64,000 bases of DNA from an uncultured Anaeroplasmataceae bacterium (GTDB lineage: Bacteria > Bacillota_I > Bacilli_A > Acholeplasmatales > Anaeroplasmataceae). This document shows, one piece after another, positions 1-8,318 of this stretch; the stretch's first letter is position 1; the number at the start of each line of letters is the position of its first letter. Location of the stretch: assembly GCA_910584005.1 (NCBI GenBank), contig CAJTXR010000006.1:40004-104003 (forward strand), given 5' to 3'. The notes beneath the pieces are model-generated. The model was not told the origin of the DNA, searched no databases, and saw nothing but the letters and a program-made list of their open reading frames with translations. The translations under genes and the position numbers were made by a program.

Positions 1-1
1 C

Positions 2-70
2 TATATAGAAGAGATTGGAGGCAAAACAAAAAGCGATCGTATTATGATTCAATTAGGCTTTTTGGTTTAG
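2..70 (+). CDS. C-terminal tail of an unidentified protein (partial)
   Basis: Reading frame 2 is open from the window edge to a TAG at 68-70 and encodes the last 22 residues, ending KSDRIMIQLGFLV. It runs straight into the MATE gene, whose ATG follows one base after the stop, so the two are probably cotranscribed. The fragment is too short to identify. Confidence 0.5.
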   Translation, partial: YIEEIGGKTKSDRIMIQLGFLV

Positions 71-71
71 T

Positions 72-1418
72 ATGCAAAAAATAACAAGCTATGAAAAACT
101 GACAAGTTTTAAATATTTAATTGTTCTAACTTTACCTATATTCTTAGAATTGCTATTACAAATGATTGTAGGATATTCGGATCAAATTATGATATCTAAG
201 GATCAGGATGCGGTAACTGCAATCACGAATACGAATACAATCGTCAATGTTTTTATCATTGCGTTTCAAGTTTTTTCTATGGGAGCTATCATTCTAATTA
301 GTCATTACAAAGGAGCGAAGAACTATGAAGGAGAAAAGAGTGTCTATAGTGTAGCATTCGTACTTTCTACTTTAATTGGTATTGGTATCAGTATTATTTT
401 GCTTACCTGTTCAAAATGGTTTTTCCAGTGGATTCGGTTAGATGAAAGTTGTATGGAAAAGGGATTAATTTATATTCGTATTGTGGGAGGATGTATTTTT
501 CTTCAAGCAATTACATCAACATTGTCTGCTTTTTTGAAAAGTAATTCTTATATGAAAGAATCTACGATTATAAGTGCACTAGTCAATGTGTTAAATATAG
601 CTGGTAATTTTATTTTAATTCCCTATTTAGGAATTATGGGAGTAGCCATTTCAAGTGTGGTTTCCCGAGCCATTGGTGTTGTGATTCTTTCCATTGTATT
701 TGTGAAACGAGTAAAAGTTAATATTTTCCTTCACCCACTTAGAAATTTTTCAACTCCTATTTTGAAAAAGATCCTTTCTATTGGTGGTCCATCTGGTGGA
801 GAAGCATTATCCTATAATGCAAGTCAAATCATTATTTTGGCTGTAGTCAATAATTTAGGAAATAAAGGAATTGTTAATATTAAGTCATATGCTTCTATGT
901 TTGCGATGGTATCTTATTTATTCACTTCTGCAATCTCCCAAGCAATGCAGGTGGTTGTTGGGGAACTATTAGGCAGAGGGGCAGTACAAGAAAGTAAGAA
1001 AAAGGTATATCAAACCTTATTGGCGAGTGTAATTTCTGCTACTATAATTTCTTTAATTTTATTCTTTATAAGTGACATTGCTTATGGTATATTTAAGATA
1101 AGTGATCCTGAACTATTAAAAATTGGGAAAATGGTTTTATTTATTGAAATCTTCTTGGAGATTGGACGTGCATTTAATATTGTTTTTGTTCGGTTCCTTC
1201 AAACGAGTGGGGATATCGCTTTTCCAACAATTATGTCAGTTATCTTTTGCTGGAGTGTAGCAGTATTAGGAAGTTTTTTACTTGGTGGAAAAAATATTTG
1301 GTTGAATTTAGGATTAATTGGAGTATGGATTGCGATGGCAATGGATGAATGTATTCGAGCAATCTTATTTATGATTCGATTTAAAACAGGAGCATGGGAA
1401 AGGAAGTTGATTGTATGA
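72..1418 (+). CDS. MATE family efflux transporter
   Basis: Integral membrane protein of 448 residues, the usual size for the MATE (multi-antimicrobial extrusion) family, with about 12 hydrophobic segments in two similar halves. The N-terminal half contains the family-like stretch YSDQIMIS followed by long hydrophobic helices. The second half restarts near residue 230 with KKILSIGGPSGGE, a spot where the second MatE domain usually begins. Family members export cationic drugs or metabolites using a Na+ or H+ gradient; the substrate cannot be read from sequence. The ATG lies directly after the upstream stop codon and has little Shine-Dalgarno sequence, suggesting translational coupling. The stop overlaps the next start (ATGA). 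Confidence 0.85.
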   Translation: MQKITSYEKLTSFKYLIVLTLPIFLELLLQMIVGYSDQIMISKDQDAVTAITNTNTIVNVFIIAFQVFSMGAIILISHYKGAKNYEGEKSVYSVAFVLSTLIGIGISIILLTCSKWFFQWIRLDESCMEKGLIYIRIVGGCIFLQAITSTLSAFLKSNSYMKESTIISALVNVLNIAGNFILIPYLGIMGVAISSVVSRAIGVVILSIVFVKRVKVNIFLHPLRNFSTPILKKILSIGGPSGGEALSYNASQIIILAVVNNLGNKGIVNIKSYASMFAMVSYLFTSAISQAMQVVVGELLGRGAVQESKKKVYQTLLASVISATIISLILFFISDIAYGIFKISDPELLKIGKMVLFIEIFLEIGRAFNIVFVRFLQTSGDIAFPTIMSVIFCWSVAVLGSFLLGGKNIWLNLGLIGVWIAMAMDECIRAILFMIRFKTGAWERKLIV

Positions 1419-2098
1419 TTGGAATAATTGCTGCAATGAAAGAAGAAATGCTTTTATTAAAAGAAGCACTAGAAGTAGATGAGGAAGAAGTCATTTGTGG
1501 GACAGCCTTTTATTTAGGTAAAATAAATTCTTTAGAAGTGGTAATAAGCCAGTCTGGTGTTGGTAAAGTAAATTCAAGTATTGCTGCAACACTCATGATT
1601 GACCATTTTGGGTGTAAATTTATTTTAAACACTGGTATTGCTGGTGGAATTACAGGAGTTGAACCAAAGGATATAATTTTAGCGAAATCGTTATCGTATT
1701 ATGATGTAGATGCTGTAAGTTTTGGGTATGCCTATGGTCAGGTTCCAGGCATGCCTGTCCAATATTTTCCAACATTGGAGTATGTTGTAAAAATAAAATC
1801 CATATTGGCTAAACATCAGCTTTCCTATAAAGAGGCTGCCATTTATTCAGGAGATTCTTTTGTAGATCAGTTAGATCTATTAAAGCATATGGATGTGGAC
1901 ATTCCTTGTATTGCTGAAATGGAAGGGGCATCTATTGCTCAGGTTTGTGTGAAATCGGGCATTAATTTTGCAGTCATTCGATATGTGTCTGATATTGTGG
2001 GTAAGGAAGGCCAAATTGAAGATTATTCACGATTTGAAAATGAAATGGCAAAACGTTCTGCAAGTATTTGTTTATTAATTTTAAATAATTTAGAATAG
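1415..2098 (+). CDS. mtnN: 5'-methylthioadenosine/S-adenosylhomocysteine nucleosidase
   Basis: Cytoplasmic nucleosidase of 227 residues that hydrolyses 5'-methylthioadenosine and S-adenosylhomocysteine to adenine plus the thioribose sugar, feeding methionine salvage and removing methylation by-products. The start MIGIIAAMKEEM, the block FILNTGIAGG and the C-terminal EMEGASIAQVC (catalytic-region Glu) and VRYVSDIVG are characteristic of the PNP/UDP phosphorylase superfamily member MtnN (Pfs). I chose ATG 1415 because it follows the Shine-Dalgarno AAAGGAAG and gives the canonical N-terminus; an in-frame ATG at 1394 would add seven unlikely residues. It overlaps the MATE stop by four bases. Confidence 0.93.
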   Translation: MIGIIAAMKEEMLLLKEALEVDEEEVICGTAFYLGKINSLEVVISQSGVGKVNSSIAATLMIDHFGCKFILNTGIAGGITGVEPKDIILAKSLSYYDVDAVSFGYAYGQVPGMPVQYFPTLEYVVKIKSILAKHQLSYKEAAIYSGDSFVDQLDLLKHMDVDIPCIAEMEGASIAQVCVKSGINFAVIRYVSDIVGKEGQIEDYSRFENEMAKRSASICLLILNNLE

Positions 2099-2122
2099 AT
2101 AAGTTAAAATTGTTGCATAATA
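2093..2122 (+). promoter_or_regulatory. Candidate forespore (SigG-type) promoter for ytfI-gerW
   Basis: GAATA at 2093-2097 and CATAATA at 2116-2122 are separated by exactly 18 bases, matching the Bacillus SigG consensus GHATR-N18-CATNHTA at every defined position. The element lies just before a sporulation gene pair. The -10 is close to the Shine-Dalgarno site (2128-2133), so the leader would be very short. Match seen in sequence; function inferred. Confidence 0.5.
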
Positions 2123-2136
2123 AAGATGGTGAGAAT

Positions 2137-2634
2137 ATGTTAATTGCCATCTTTATTTTTTTGATATGTATCCTCATATTATCTATGTCAATTGAACTGA
2201 ATATTAAAAGCAGCAATGACACAATAAAGATAGATGCAAAAATTGGTCTAATAAGATTTGTTATACCTCATCAAAGATTGATAAAAAAGGCTTTAGAAAA
2301 AGAAAAGTTAAAGACAAATTATGAAAAACAAGAAGACATTAAAAAGCTATTTAAAAATAGGCAATATTTAAATAGACTATTTAAGCATTCCAGTTTATCT
2401 ATGTTTTATATGGCTAGATTTACATCAGATGAGCTTTATCTAAATCCTATAATAAATGGAGCCTATTTAATATTATCCAATCAAATCAATTCTTACTTTA
2501 TGCATCATTTTAAAATGGTGGATACAAGCAATATAAGATTAGTATATGATGAACTCTATGAAAATATTGATTACTTCTTAAGCGTAAAAACGGATCTTAT
2601 TAGCATTCTTACCGCAATAATTATAAGGAACTGA
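2137..2634 (+). CDS. DUF2953 protein, YtfI-like sporulation protein
   Basis: Protein of 165 residues with one N-terminal membrane helix (IAIFIFLICILILSMSI) followed by a soluble region rich in Lys and Ile, including the blocks IDAKIGLIRF and VIPHQR. Composition and position directly before gerW match the ytfI-ytfJ pair of Bacillus, where YtfI carries DUF2953 and its role is undefined. ATG 2137 is preceded by GGTGAG; an upstream in-frame TTG at 2110 is less likely because it would place the start inside the promoter-like region. It sits four bases before gerW and is probably expressed with it in the forespore. Confidence 0.65.
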   Translation: MLIAIFIFLICILILSMSIELNIKSSNDTIKIDAKIGLIRFVIPHQRLIKKALEKEKLKTNYEKQEDIKKLFKNRQYLNRLFKHSSLSMFYMARFTSDELYLNPIINGAYLILSNQINSYFMHHFKMVDTSNIRLVYDELYENIDYFLSVKTDLISILTAIIIRN

Positions 2635-2638
2635 GATT

Positions 2639-3019
2639 ATGGGAAATATATCTGAATTATTAAACGTTTCAATGAACAAAATTAAAGAAATGATTGATGC
2701 AAATACAATTATTGGGACACCAATTATAGAAGGAACAACTATTATTATACCGGTATCTAGATTACATTTAGGCTTTGTCAGCGGTGGAAGTGATATTAGA
2801 CCTAATTCAAGTAAAGAGGAAGTTTTATTTGGTGGTGGAGCCGGTGGTGGTTTTGGGATTACTCCAATTGCATTTTTAGTTATAACAGATGGAGAAGTAT
2901 CTTTACTATCTATTGATGAGTCCACCCATATTGTAGAAAAGCTAATTGATTTAGTTCCTAAGAGCATTGATAAATGCAAAACTTTATTTAAAAACAATGC
3001 ACCTATTGAAAAGATTTAA
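2639..3019 (+). CDS. gerW: GerW family sporulation protein (YtfJ)
   Basis: Small protein of 126 residues matching the YtfJ/GerW family, needed in Bacillus for normal spore germination and localised to the spore inner membrane region. Diagnostic features are an N-terminal helix with LLNVSMNKIKEMIDANTIIG, a central GGGAGGGFGITPIAF glycine-rich block, and VITDGEVSLLSI near the C-terminus. Family members are usually 130-155 residues, so this is a slightly short but complete copy. It follows the DUF2953 gene at four bases. Presence of this gene is good evidence that the organism forms endospores. Confidence 0.9.
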   Translation: MGNISELLNVSMNKIKEMIDANTIIGTPIIEGTTIIIPVSRLHLGFVSGGSDIRPNSSKEEVLFGGGAGGGFGITPIAFLVITDGEVSLLSIDESTHIVEKLIDLVPKSIDKCKTLFKNNAPIEKI

Positions 3020-3049
3020 TAAATTTGATAGTATTTTATTGGTGATATC

Positions 3050-3628
3050 ATGAAATACTATGCCGTAAAAGCAGATAAAGAAAATAAAATTTTTACATCA
3101 TGGGATGAATGTAAATTATATATAACGGGGAAAAAAGGCTTTTTATATAAAAGCTTTTTATCGCTTGAAGAAGCAAAAGCATATCTTACGAATCAAAAGA
3201 TACAAATGAATGCTTTGATTCCAACAGCTTATATCGATGGATCTTTTGATGTTCAATCCCAAGCCTATTCCTTTGGCTGTGTATTTTTAATCGATGGAAA
3301 AATAGAAGAATATTCTAAAAAATTTGATGCCGATCATTTCTCATCTGCAAGAAATGTTGCAGGAGAAATCAAAGGGGCTGGATTTATCATTCGTCATGTT
3401 CATCGATTAGGAATAAAAGAATTAAATATTTGTTACGACTATGAGGGAATAGAAAAGTGGTATACAGGCGAGTGGAAAGCAAAATCGGAAATTGCTTTAG
3501 CGTATGTTGCATTTATAAAGGAAGTAAAATCAGATCTTAAAATAAATTTCTATAAAATTAAAAGCCACAGCAATCATTACTATAATGATCAAGCAGATTT
3601 ATTAGCGAAAAAAGCTCTAGGAATCTAG
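3050..3628 (+). CDS. rnhA: Ribonuclease H with N-terminal hybrid-binding domain
   Basis: Protein of 192 residues that should cleave the RNA strand of RNA-DNA hybrids. Residues 1-48 form a Cauli_VI/viroplasmin-type hybrid-binding domain (KYYAVKADKENKIFTSWDEC, then KSFLSLEEAKAYL). The RNase H1 catalytic domain follows from about residue 58, with the acidic residues visible in AYIDGS, AGEIKG, CYDYEGIEKW and NDQADLLAK, plus the HSNHYYND loop. The 3' end overlaps the convergent murE gene by 12 bases, and its TAG stop lies inside a terminator hairpin. Confidence 0.92.
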   Translation: MKYYAVKADKENKIFTSWDECKLYITGKKGFLYKSFLSLEEAKAYLTNQKIQMNALIPTAYIDGSFDVQSQAYSFGCVFLIDGKIEEYSKKFDADHFSSARNVAGEIKGAGFIIRHVHRLGIKELNICYDYEGIEKWYTGEWKAKSEIALAYVAFIKEVKSDLKINFYKIKSHSNHYYNDQADLLAKKALGI

Positions 3629-3638
3629 AGCTTTTTTT
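3608..3638. terminator. Bidirectional terminator within overlapping rnhA and murE 3' ends
   Basis: A perfect 13-bp stem pairs 3608-3620 (AAAAAAGCTCTAG) with 3625-3637, closing on the four-base loop GAAT. The outer A/T runs give a U-tract in both directions. The rnhA stop (3626-3628) is in the right arm and the murE stop (complement of 3617-3619) in the left arm. Confidence 0.9.
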
Positions 3639-5038
3639 AATAATGTAAAATCATTATGTTTAAATTGATAGGAAAGAATTTGTTCATATTGTTCGTTTCC
3701 TTTACCTGTAACTAATATGATATCATTCGGTTTTGCGAGTTTAGCTGCTAGTTGAATGGCTTCCTTTCTACTTAAGGTTAAATAGTATTCCTTTTGATTT
3801 AATTCAGATGTGAGATCATAAAGAATTCCAAATAAATTTTCGTTTTTAGGGTCTTCGGAAGTAAAAATAGATATATCAGCATAAGTGGTGGCAACTTTTC
3901 CCATTTCTGTTCGTTTCGTTTTATCCTTTTCTCCACTAGCTCCTAATACTGCAATAATATTTCCTTTTTTAAAATGCTTAAGATTTAACAATAAGTTCTC
4001 TAACGCATTTGGTGTATGGGCAAAATCAACAATTCCTGTGATTTGGTTTGGTGTGGTAAATGTCATAAACCGACCTTCAATTTTAGGAACTGTAGAAATG
4101 GCTTTTGTAATGTAGGGTAAATCAATTCCTAACTCATGAGCATAGGCAATTGCTCCTAAAGCATTATAGATATTGTATTTACCAAAAAGGGGGAGATGAA
4201 ATTTAGCTAAAAAATGGCCTTTATAGTATACATCAAATAAGGAAGCAGTAAATCCTAATTGGATATTCTTTGCCTGGTATGTGCCATGTTCTATTCCATA
4301 AGTAATAATTTTAGCTTTTGTGTATTTGGTTAAATAATGAGAATAAAAATCATCACCATTGATGATGGCTAAACCGTTGTTCTTTAGATTAGAGAACAGC
4401 CTTGCTTTTGTTTTCAAGTATTGATACATTGTTTTATGAGTATTTAAATGTTCATGGCTTAAATTCGTAAAAATAGCTCCATCAAATTCTAAATTTTCAA
4501 CTCTACCATCTAAAATTCCTTCACTAGAAACTTCCATAATCATATCATTAATGTGATGTTTTTTAAAAGTATTATAGGCTTGATAGAGGAGATCAGGTGT
4601 TGGAGTTGTATGCTTTATTTTAATGTTTTTTCCTAAATACTGAATTCCGTTTGTACCGATATATGCTGAACTTTTTGCAATATCAAAAATATGATTTAAA
4701 ATTGAAGCGGTAGTTGTTTTTCCATCGGTACCTGTAATTCCTACAGTATAAATATCATGAGTATAATGATAGAAGAGTTGTAATAAACGGATGTACTCCT
4801 TTTTGGCATTTTTCACTCTTATGTGAGGGTAGTTCTTTAGCACCATTTGATCGGTAACGATGAAGCAAGCACCTGAAGCTAAGGCTTCTTTTATAAATTT
4901 CATACCATTATTTTTCTTGCCTTTGATTGCAACAAAGATATAATTTTTTCTTACAGCTTTAGAATTTGCCGTTATTCCATAAACTTCTTTATTGATATTT
5001 AGTTCGGGGTAAAGAGTACTTAGGTTCATGTTTATCAT
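3617..5038 (-). CDS. murE: UDP-N-acetylmuramyl-tripeptide synthetase (MurE family)
   Basis: Cytoplasmic ATP-dependent ligase of 473 residues adding the third amino acid, normally meso-DAP or L-Lys, to UDP-MurNAc-L-Ala-D-Glu. Domain 1 has YGITANSKAVRKNYIFVAIKG. The central ATPase has the P-loop GITGTDGKTTTAS and FTNLSHEHLNTH. The C-terminal domain has VDFAHTPNALENLL and AVLGASGEKDKTKR. Where DAP-adding enzymes read DNPR this protein reads EDPK (in TSEDPKNEN), so the amino acid specificity is uncertain. The start may be the internal ATG at 5029 rather than 5038. The gene stands alone, opposite to its neighbours and divergent from uvrB. Confidence 0.85.
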   Translation of the reverse strand: MINMNLSTLYPELNINKEVYGITANSKAVRKNYIFVAIKGKKNNGMKFIKEALASGACFIVTDQMVLKNYPHIRVKNAKKEYIRLLQLFYHYTHDIYTVGITGTDGKTTTASILNHIFDIAKSSAYIGTNGIQYLGKNIKIKHTTPTPDLLYQAYNTFKKHHINDMIMEVSSEGILDGRVENLEFDGAIFTNLSHEHLNTHKTMYQYLKTKARLFSNLKNNGLAIINGDDFYSHYLTKYTKAKIITYGIEHGTYQAKNIQLGFTASLFDVYYKGHFLAKFHLPLFGKYNIYNALGAIAYAHELGIDLPYITKAISTVPKIEGRFMTFTTPNQITGIVDFAHTPNALENLLLNLKHFKKGNIIAVLGASGEKDKTKRTEMGKVATTYADISIFTSEDPKNENLFGILYDLTSELNQKEYYLTLSRKEAIQLAAKLAKPNDIILVTGKGNEQYEQILSYQFKHNDFTLLKKALDS

Positions 5039-5132
5039 CTCTATTTTTAGTATTTAAATATTCTATTTTTTTATACGGAATATTTTTAGATTATTTTGTC
5101 AATTTAAAGCATAAAACCATATAAAATATGTT

Positions 5133-5138
5133 ATAATG
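5133..5138 (+). promoter_or_regulatory. Candidate -10 box of uvrB
   Basis: TATAAT sits about 30 bases upstream of the uvrB start, in the 107-base divergent gap with murE. I see no good -35 hexamer at the expected distance, so this is only half a promoter by eye. Confidence 0.4.
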
Positions 5139-5166
5139 ATAAAAGATGAACGAAGGGATGATGGAT

Positions 5167-7116
5167 ATGTTTGAGATTCAATCTAAATATGTTCCAACGG
5201 GCGACCAACCTGAAGCCATTGAACAAATTGTTCAAAACTTTAAACAGGGAATGAATCGTCAAGTTTTATTAGGGGCCACGGGTACAGGGAAAACCTTTAC
5301 AATGTGTAATGTTATTGCAAAGATGAATAAGCCAACATTGGTTCTAGCTCATAATAAGACTCTTGCAGGACAACTCTATAATGAAATTAAATCCATTTTT
5401 CCAAACAATCATGTTGAATATTTTATATCCTATTATGACTACTATCAGCCTGAGGCCTATGTAGTGAGTAGTGATACATATATAGAAAAAGATTCGAGTA
5501 TTAACGAAGAAATCGATGAGATGAGGCATTCAGCTACGGCAGCGTTAATGGATTATAAAGATGTAATTGTTGTGGCTTCTGTTTCATGTATTTATGGTAT
5601 TGGAGATCCTGAGGATTATAAGAACTCAATGCTTACAATTCGTGTAGGAGAATCCTATAATAAAAAAGAATTATTAACTCGGTTAATTGAGATGCAATTT
5701 GAAAGAAATGATATGGATTTTAAAAGAGGAAGTTTTAGAGTTCGAGGAGATGTTCTTGAAATTATTCCTATTACCGAGCACGCGAAAGGAATTCGTATTG
5801 AATTTTTTGAAGAAGAGGTCGAACGAATTCGTACTTTTGATGTGACAACAGGAATGAAAATTGCTGATGTTGCGTTTGCTAATATTTTTGCTGCCACTCA
5901 CTTTGTGACAAATAAGACAAAGCTAGAAGAGGCATTAAGAAGAATAAGGGCTGAATTACAGATTACGCATAAGAAATTTATTTTAGAAGGGAAACCCTTA
6001 GAAGCTGAACGAATTATTCAAAGAACAAAATATGATTTAGAAATGTTAGAACAAACAGGAACATGTAGTGGAGTAGAAAATTATTCAAGGCATTTATCCT
6101 TGCGTGGAGAAGGAGAAACTCCTGCAACTTTGATTGATTTTTTCGGGGATGATTTTTTACTTATTGTAGATGAATCCCATGTTACTCTTCCGCAGGTAAG
6201 AGGCATGTATAATGGAGATCGTTCTAGGAAAGAAACGTTAGTGAATTATGGATTTCGTTTGCCATCAGCATTAGATAATCGGCCTTTACGTTTTGAAGAA
6301 TTTGACAAAAAAATTCATCAAGCGTTATATGTTTCTGCTACTCCAGGAGATTATGAAAAGAATTATCCAATTGTAGAACAAATTATTCGTCCTACGGGAT
6401 TACTAGATCCGTTAATTGAAGTTAGAAAGACTATGGGACAAGTTGATGATATTTATGGTGAGATTCAAAAACGAATGGCGTTAAATGAGAGAGTCTTAGT
6501 TACAACTTTGACCATCAAAATGAGTGAAGATTTAACAGCATATCTTAAAAAGTTGGGGTTAAAAGTAGCTTATCTTCATTCGGAAATTAAAGCATTAGAA
6601 CGCTTAAACATCCTAAGAGATTTACGAAGTGGAAAGTTTGATGTTTTGGTCGGAATCAACCTTTTAAGAGAAGGATTGGATTTACCAGAGGTTTCTTTAG
6701 TGTGTATCTTAGATGCAGATAAACAAGGGTTCCTTAGAAGTACAAGGAGTTTAATTCAAACGATTGGTCGTGCCGCAAGAAATGCAAGTGGGAAAGTGAT
6801 TATGTATGCGGATAGTTTAAGTGAGGCAATGGAAGAAGCTATTGCAGAAACAAATCGAAGAAGAGAAATTCAAATGACTTATAATGAAACGCATGGAATT
6901 GTACCTAAAACGATAATTAAGGATCTTCCTTCTGTAGTTACAATTAAACAAAAGAATACAAAGAAATCTAAAGATCAAAAGAAACTTACTTTAGAGGAAA
7001 AAATTTCTTTAATTAATGAGCTTGAAGAGGAAATGAAAGCCTATGCGAAGGATTTAAATTTTGAAATGGCAGCTCAAATTCGTGATGCAATTTTAGAATT
7101 AAAGGCGGGAAGATAA
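5167..7116 (+). CDS. uvrB: Excinuclease ABC subunit B
   Basis: DNA damage-recognition helicase-like subunit of nucleotide excision repair, loaded by UvrA and partnered with UvrC. About 649 residues, normal for the family. Visible features: FEIQSKYVPTGDQPEAI at the N-terminus, Walker A GATGTGKTF, the damage-probing beta-hairpin region YYDYYQPEAYV, the DEAD-type IVDESH, helicase motifs near GINLLREGLDLPEV and QTIGRAARN, and a C-terminal UVR motif for UvrC contact (DLNFEMAAQIRDAI). I prefer ATG 5167, which has GAAGGG nine bases upstream and the family-typical N-terminus; in-frame ATGs at 5146, 5158 and 5161 are alternatives. uvrA is not in the window. Confidence 0.97.
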   Translation: MFEIQSKYVPTGDQPEAIEQIVQNFKQGMNRQVLLGATGTGKTFTMCNVIAKMNKPTLVLAHNKTLAGQLYNEIKSIFPNNHVEYFISYYDYYQPEAYVVSSDTYIEKDSSINEEIDEMRHSATAALMDYKDVIVVASVSCIYGIGDPEDYKNSMLTIRVGESYNKKELLTRLIEMQFERNDMDFKRGSFRVRGDVLEIIPITEHAKGIRIEFFEEEVERIRTFDVTTGMKIADVAFANIFAATHFVTNKTKLEEALRRIRAELQITHKKFILEGKPLEAERIIQRTKYDLEMLEQTGTCSGVENYSRHLSLRGEGETPATLIDFFGDDFLLIVDESHVTLPQVRGMYNGDRSRKETLVNYGFRLPSALDNRPLRFEEFDKKIHQALYVSATPGDYEKNYPIVEQIIRPTGLLDPLIEVRKTMGQVDDIYGEIQKRMALNERVLVTTLTIKMSEDLTAYLKKLGLKVAYLHSEIKALERLNILRDLRSGKFDVLVGINLLREGLDLPEVSLVCILDADKQGFLRSTRSLIQTIGRAARNASGKVIMYADSLSEAMEEAIAETNRRREIQMTYNETHGIVPKTIIKDLPSVVTIKQKNTKKSKDQKKLTLEEKISLINELEEEMKAYAKDLNFEMAAQIRDAILELKAGR

Positions 7117-7117
7117 T

Positions 7118-8305
7118 ATGCATTCTATAAAAAAATTATATAAAATAGGAAATGGTCCTTCTAGTTCTCATACGATAGGTCCTAAGGAAGCGACAAAAGA
7201 ATTTTTAATTCGCTATCCTCATATAGATGCTGTTCAAGTGGTATTGTATGGATCTTTGGCTTTGACAGGCAGAGGACATTTGACAGATGATATTATATAT
7301 AAAACAGTATTTCCTATTCCATGTAAAATTGATTTTGATATAAATAAAAAGATGAAACATCCCAATACGTTAGAGTTTTATGGTTATCAAGCAAATCAAT
7401 TGGTTGGGCATATGATTTTTTATTCTGTAGGTGGTGGAGCAATTGAAATTGAGGGGGAACCCCCACTAAAAGAAAATCATATCTACCCACTAAACACATT
7501 TAAAGAAATTACAGAATATTGTGAAAATAATCAAATGAATCTTGTGGAATATATCAATCAAATTGAAGAATTAGATGAGTTCTTAGATGGTATATATCAT
7601 ACGATGCTTCAATCTGTAGAAAAAGGAATAAAAACAACAGGAACTTTACCTGGAAAATTACAAGTAAAAAGAAAGGCTTCCTATATTTATCAACAAAGAG
7701 GAAATGAATCAGAAAATGAGGCTCTTAGAAGAAGAGTTATGGCCTATGCCTATGCAACTAGCGAAGAAAATGCATCGGGAGGGACAATCGTTACGGCCCC
7801 AACTTGTGGAGCATCTGGTGTTTTACCAGCATGTTTATGTTATGCACTAGAATTAAAAAAATATTCACATCAAGCAATCCTAGATGGCTTGAAAGTTGCA
7901 GGGTTAATTGGAAATATTGTTAAAACAAATGGGTCTATTAGTGGAGCAGAGGCTGGATGTCAGGCAGAAGTAGGAACCGCTTGTGCAATGGCTGCCGCAT
8001 TTTTAGCATTTCTAGATGGCCTAGGAATAAAAGGTATAGAGCGGGCAAGTGAAATTGCCTTAGAACATCATTTAGGGCTGACTTGTGATCCTGTAGATGG
8101 GTATGTTCAAATTCCTTGTATTGAGCGAAATGCAGTTGCTGCTTTAAGAGCAATGGATGCTGCAAAATTAGCAAGTTATATTTTTAATAATGAATCAAAA
8201 ATTTCTTTTGATATGGTCGTGGATACAATGCTAGATACAGGGCATGATTTACAGCCAAGCTATCGGGAAACTAGCGAGGGAGGACTTGCAAAAAAATTTC
8301 ATTAA
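7118..8305 (+). CDS. sdaA: L-serine dehydratase, iron-sulfur-dependent, single chain
   Basis: Deaminates L-serine to pyruvate and ammonia using a [4Fe-4S] cluster. The N-terminal beta-type domain begins with KIGNGPSSSHTIGPKEA and includes RGHLTDD. The alpha-type domain from about residue 165 carries cluster cysteines in the blocks TAPTCGASGVLPA, GCQAEVGTACAMA and LTCDPVDGYVQIPC. At 395 residues it is shorter than the E. coli enzymes (about 455) but has both domains. It starts two bases after uvrB with a Shine-Dalgarno inside the uvrB 3' end, so the two are cotranscribed. Confidence 0.93.
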   Translation: MHSIKKLYKIGNGPSSSHTIGPKEATKEFLIRYPHIDAVQVVLYGSLALTGRGHLTDDIIYKTVFPIPCKIDFDINKKMKHPNTLEFYGYQANQLVGHMIFYSVGGGAIEIEGEPPLKENHIYPLNTFKEITEYCENNQMNLVEYINQIEELDEFLDGIYHTMLQSVEKGIKTTGTLPGKLQVKRKASYIYQQRGNESENEALRRRVMAYAYATSEENASGGTIVTAPTCGASGVLPACLCYALELKKYSHQAILDGLKVAGLIGNIVKTNGSISGAEAGCQAEVGTACAMAAAFLAFLDGLGIKGIERASEIALEHHLGLTCDPVDGYVQIPCIERNAVAALRAMDAAKLASYIFNNESKISFDMVVDTMLDTGHDLQPSYRETSEGGLAKKFH

Positions 8306-8318
8306 GGGGATAAGATGA

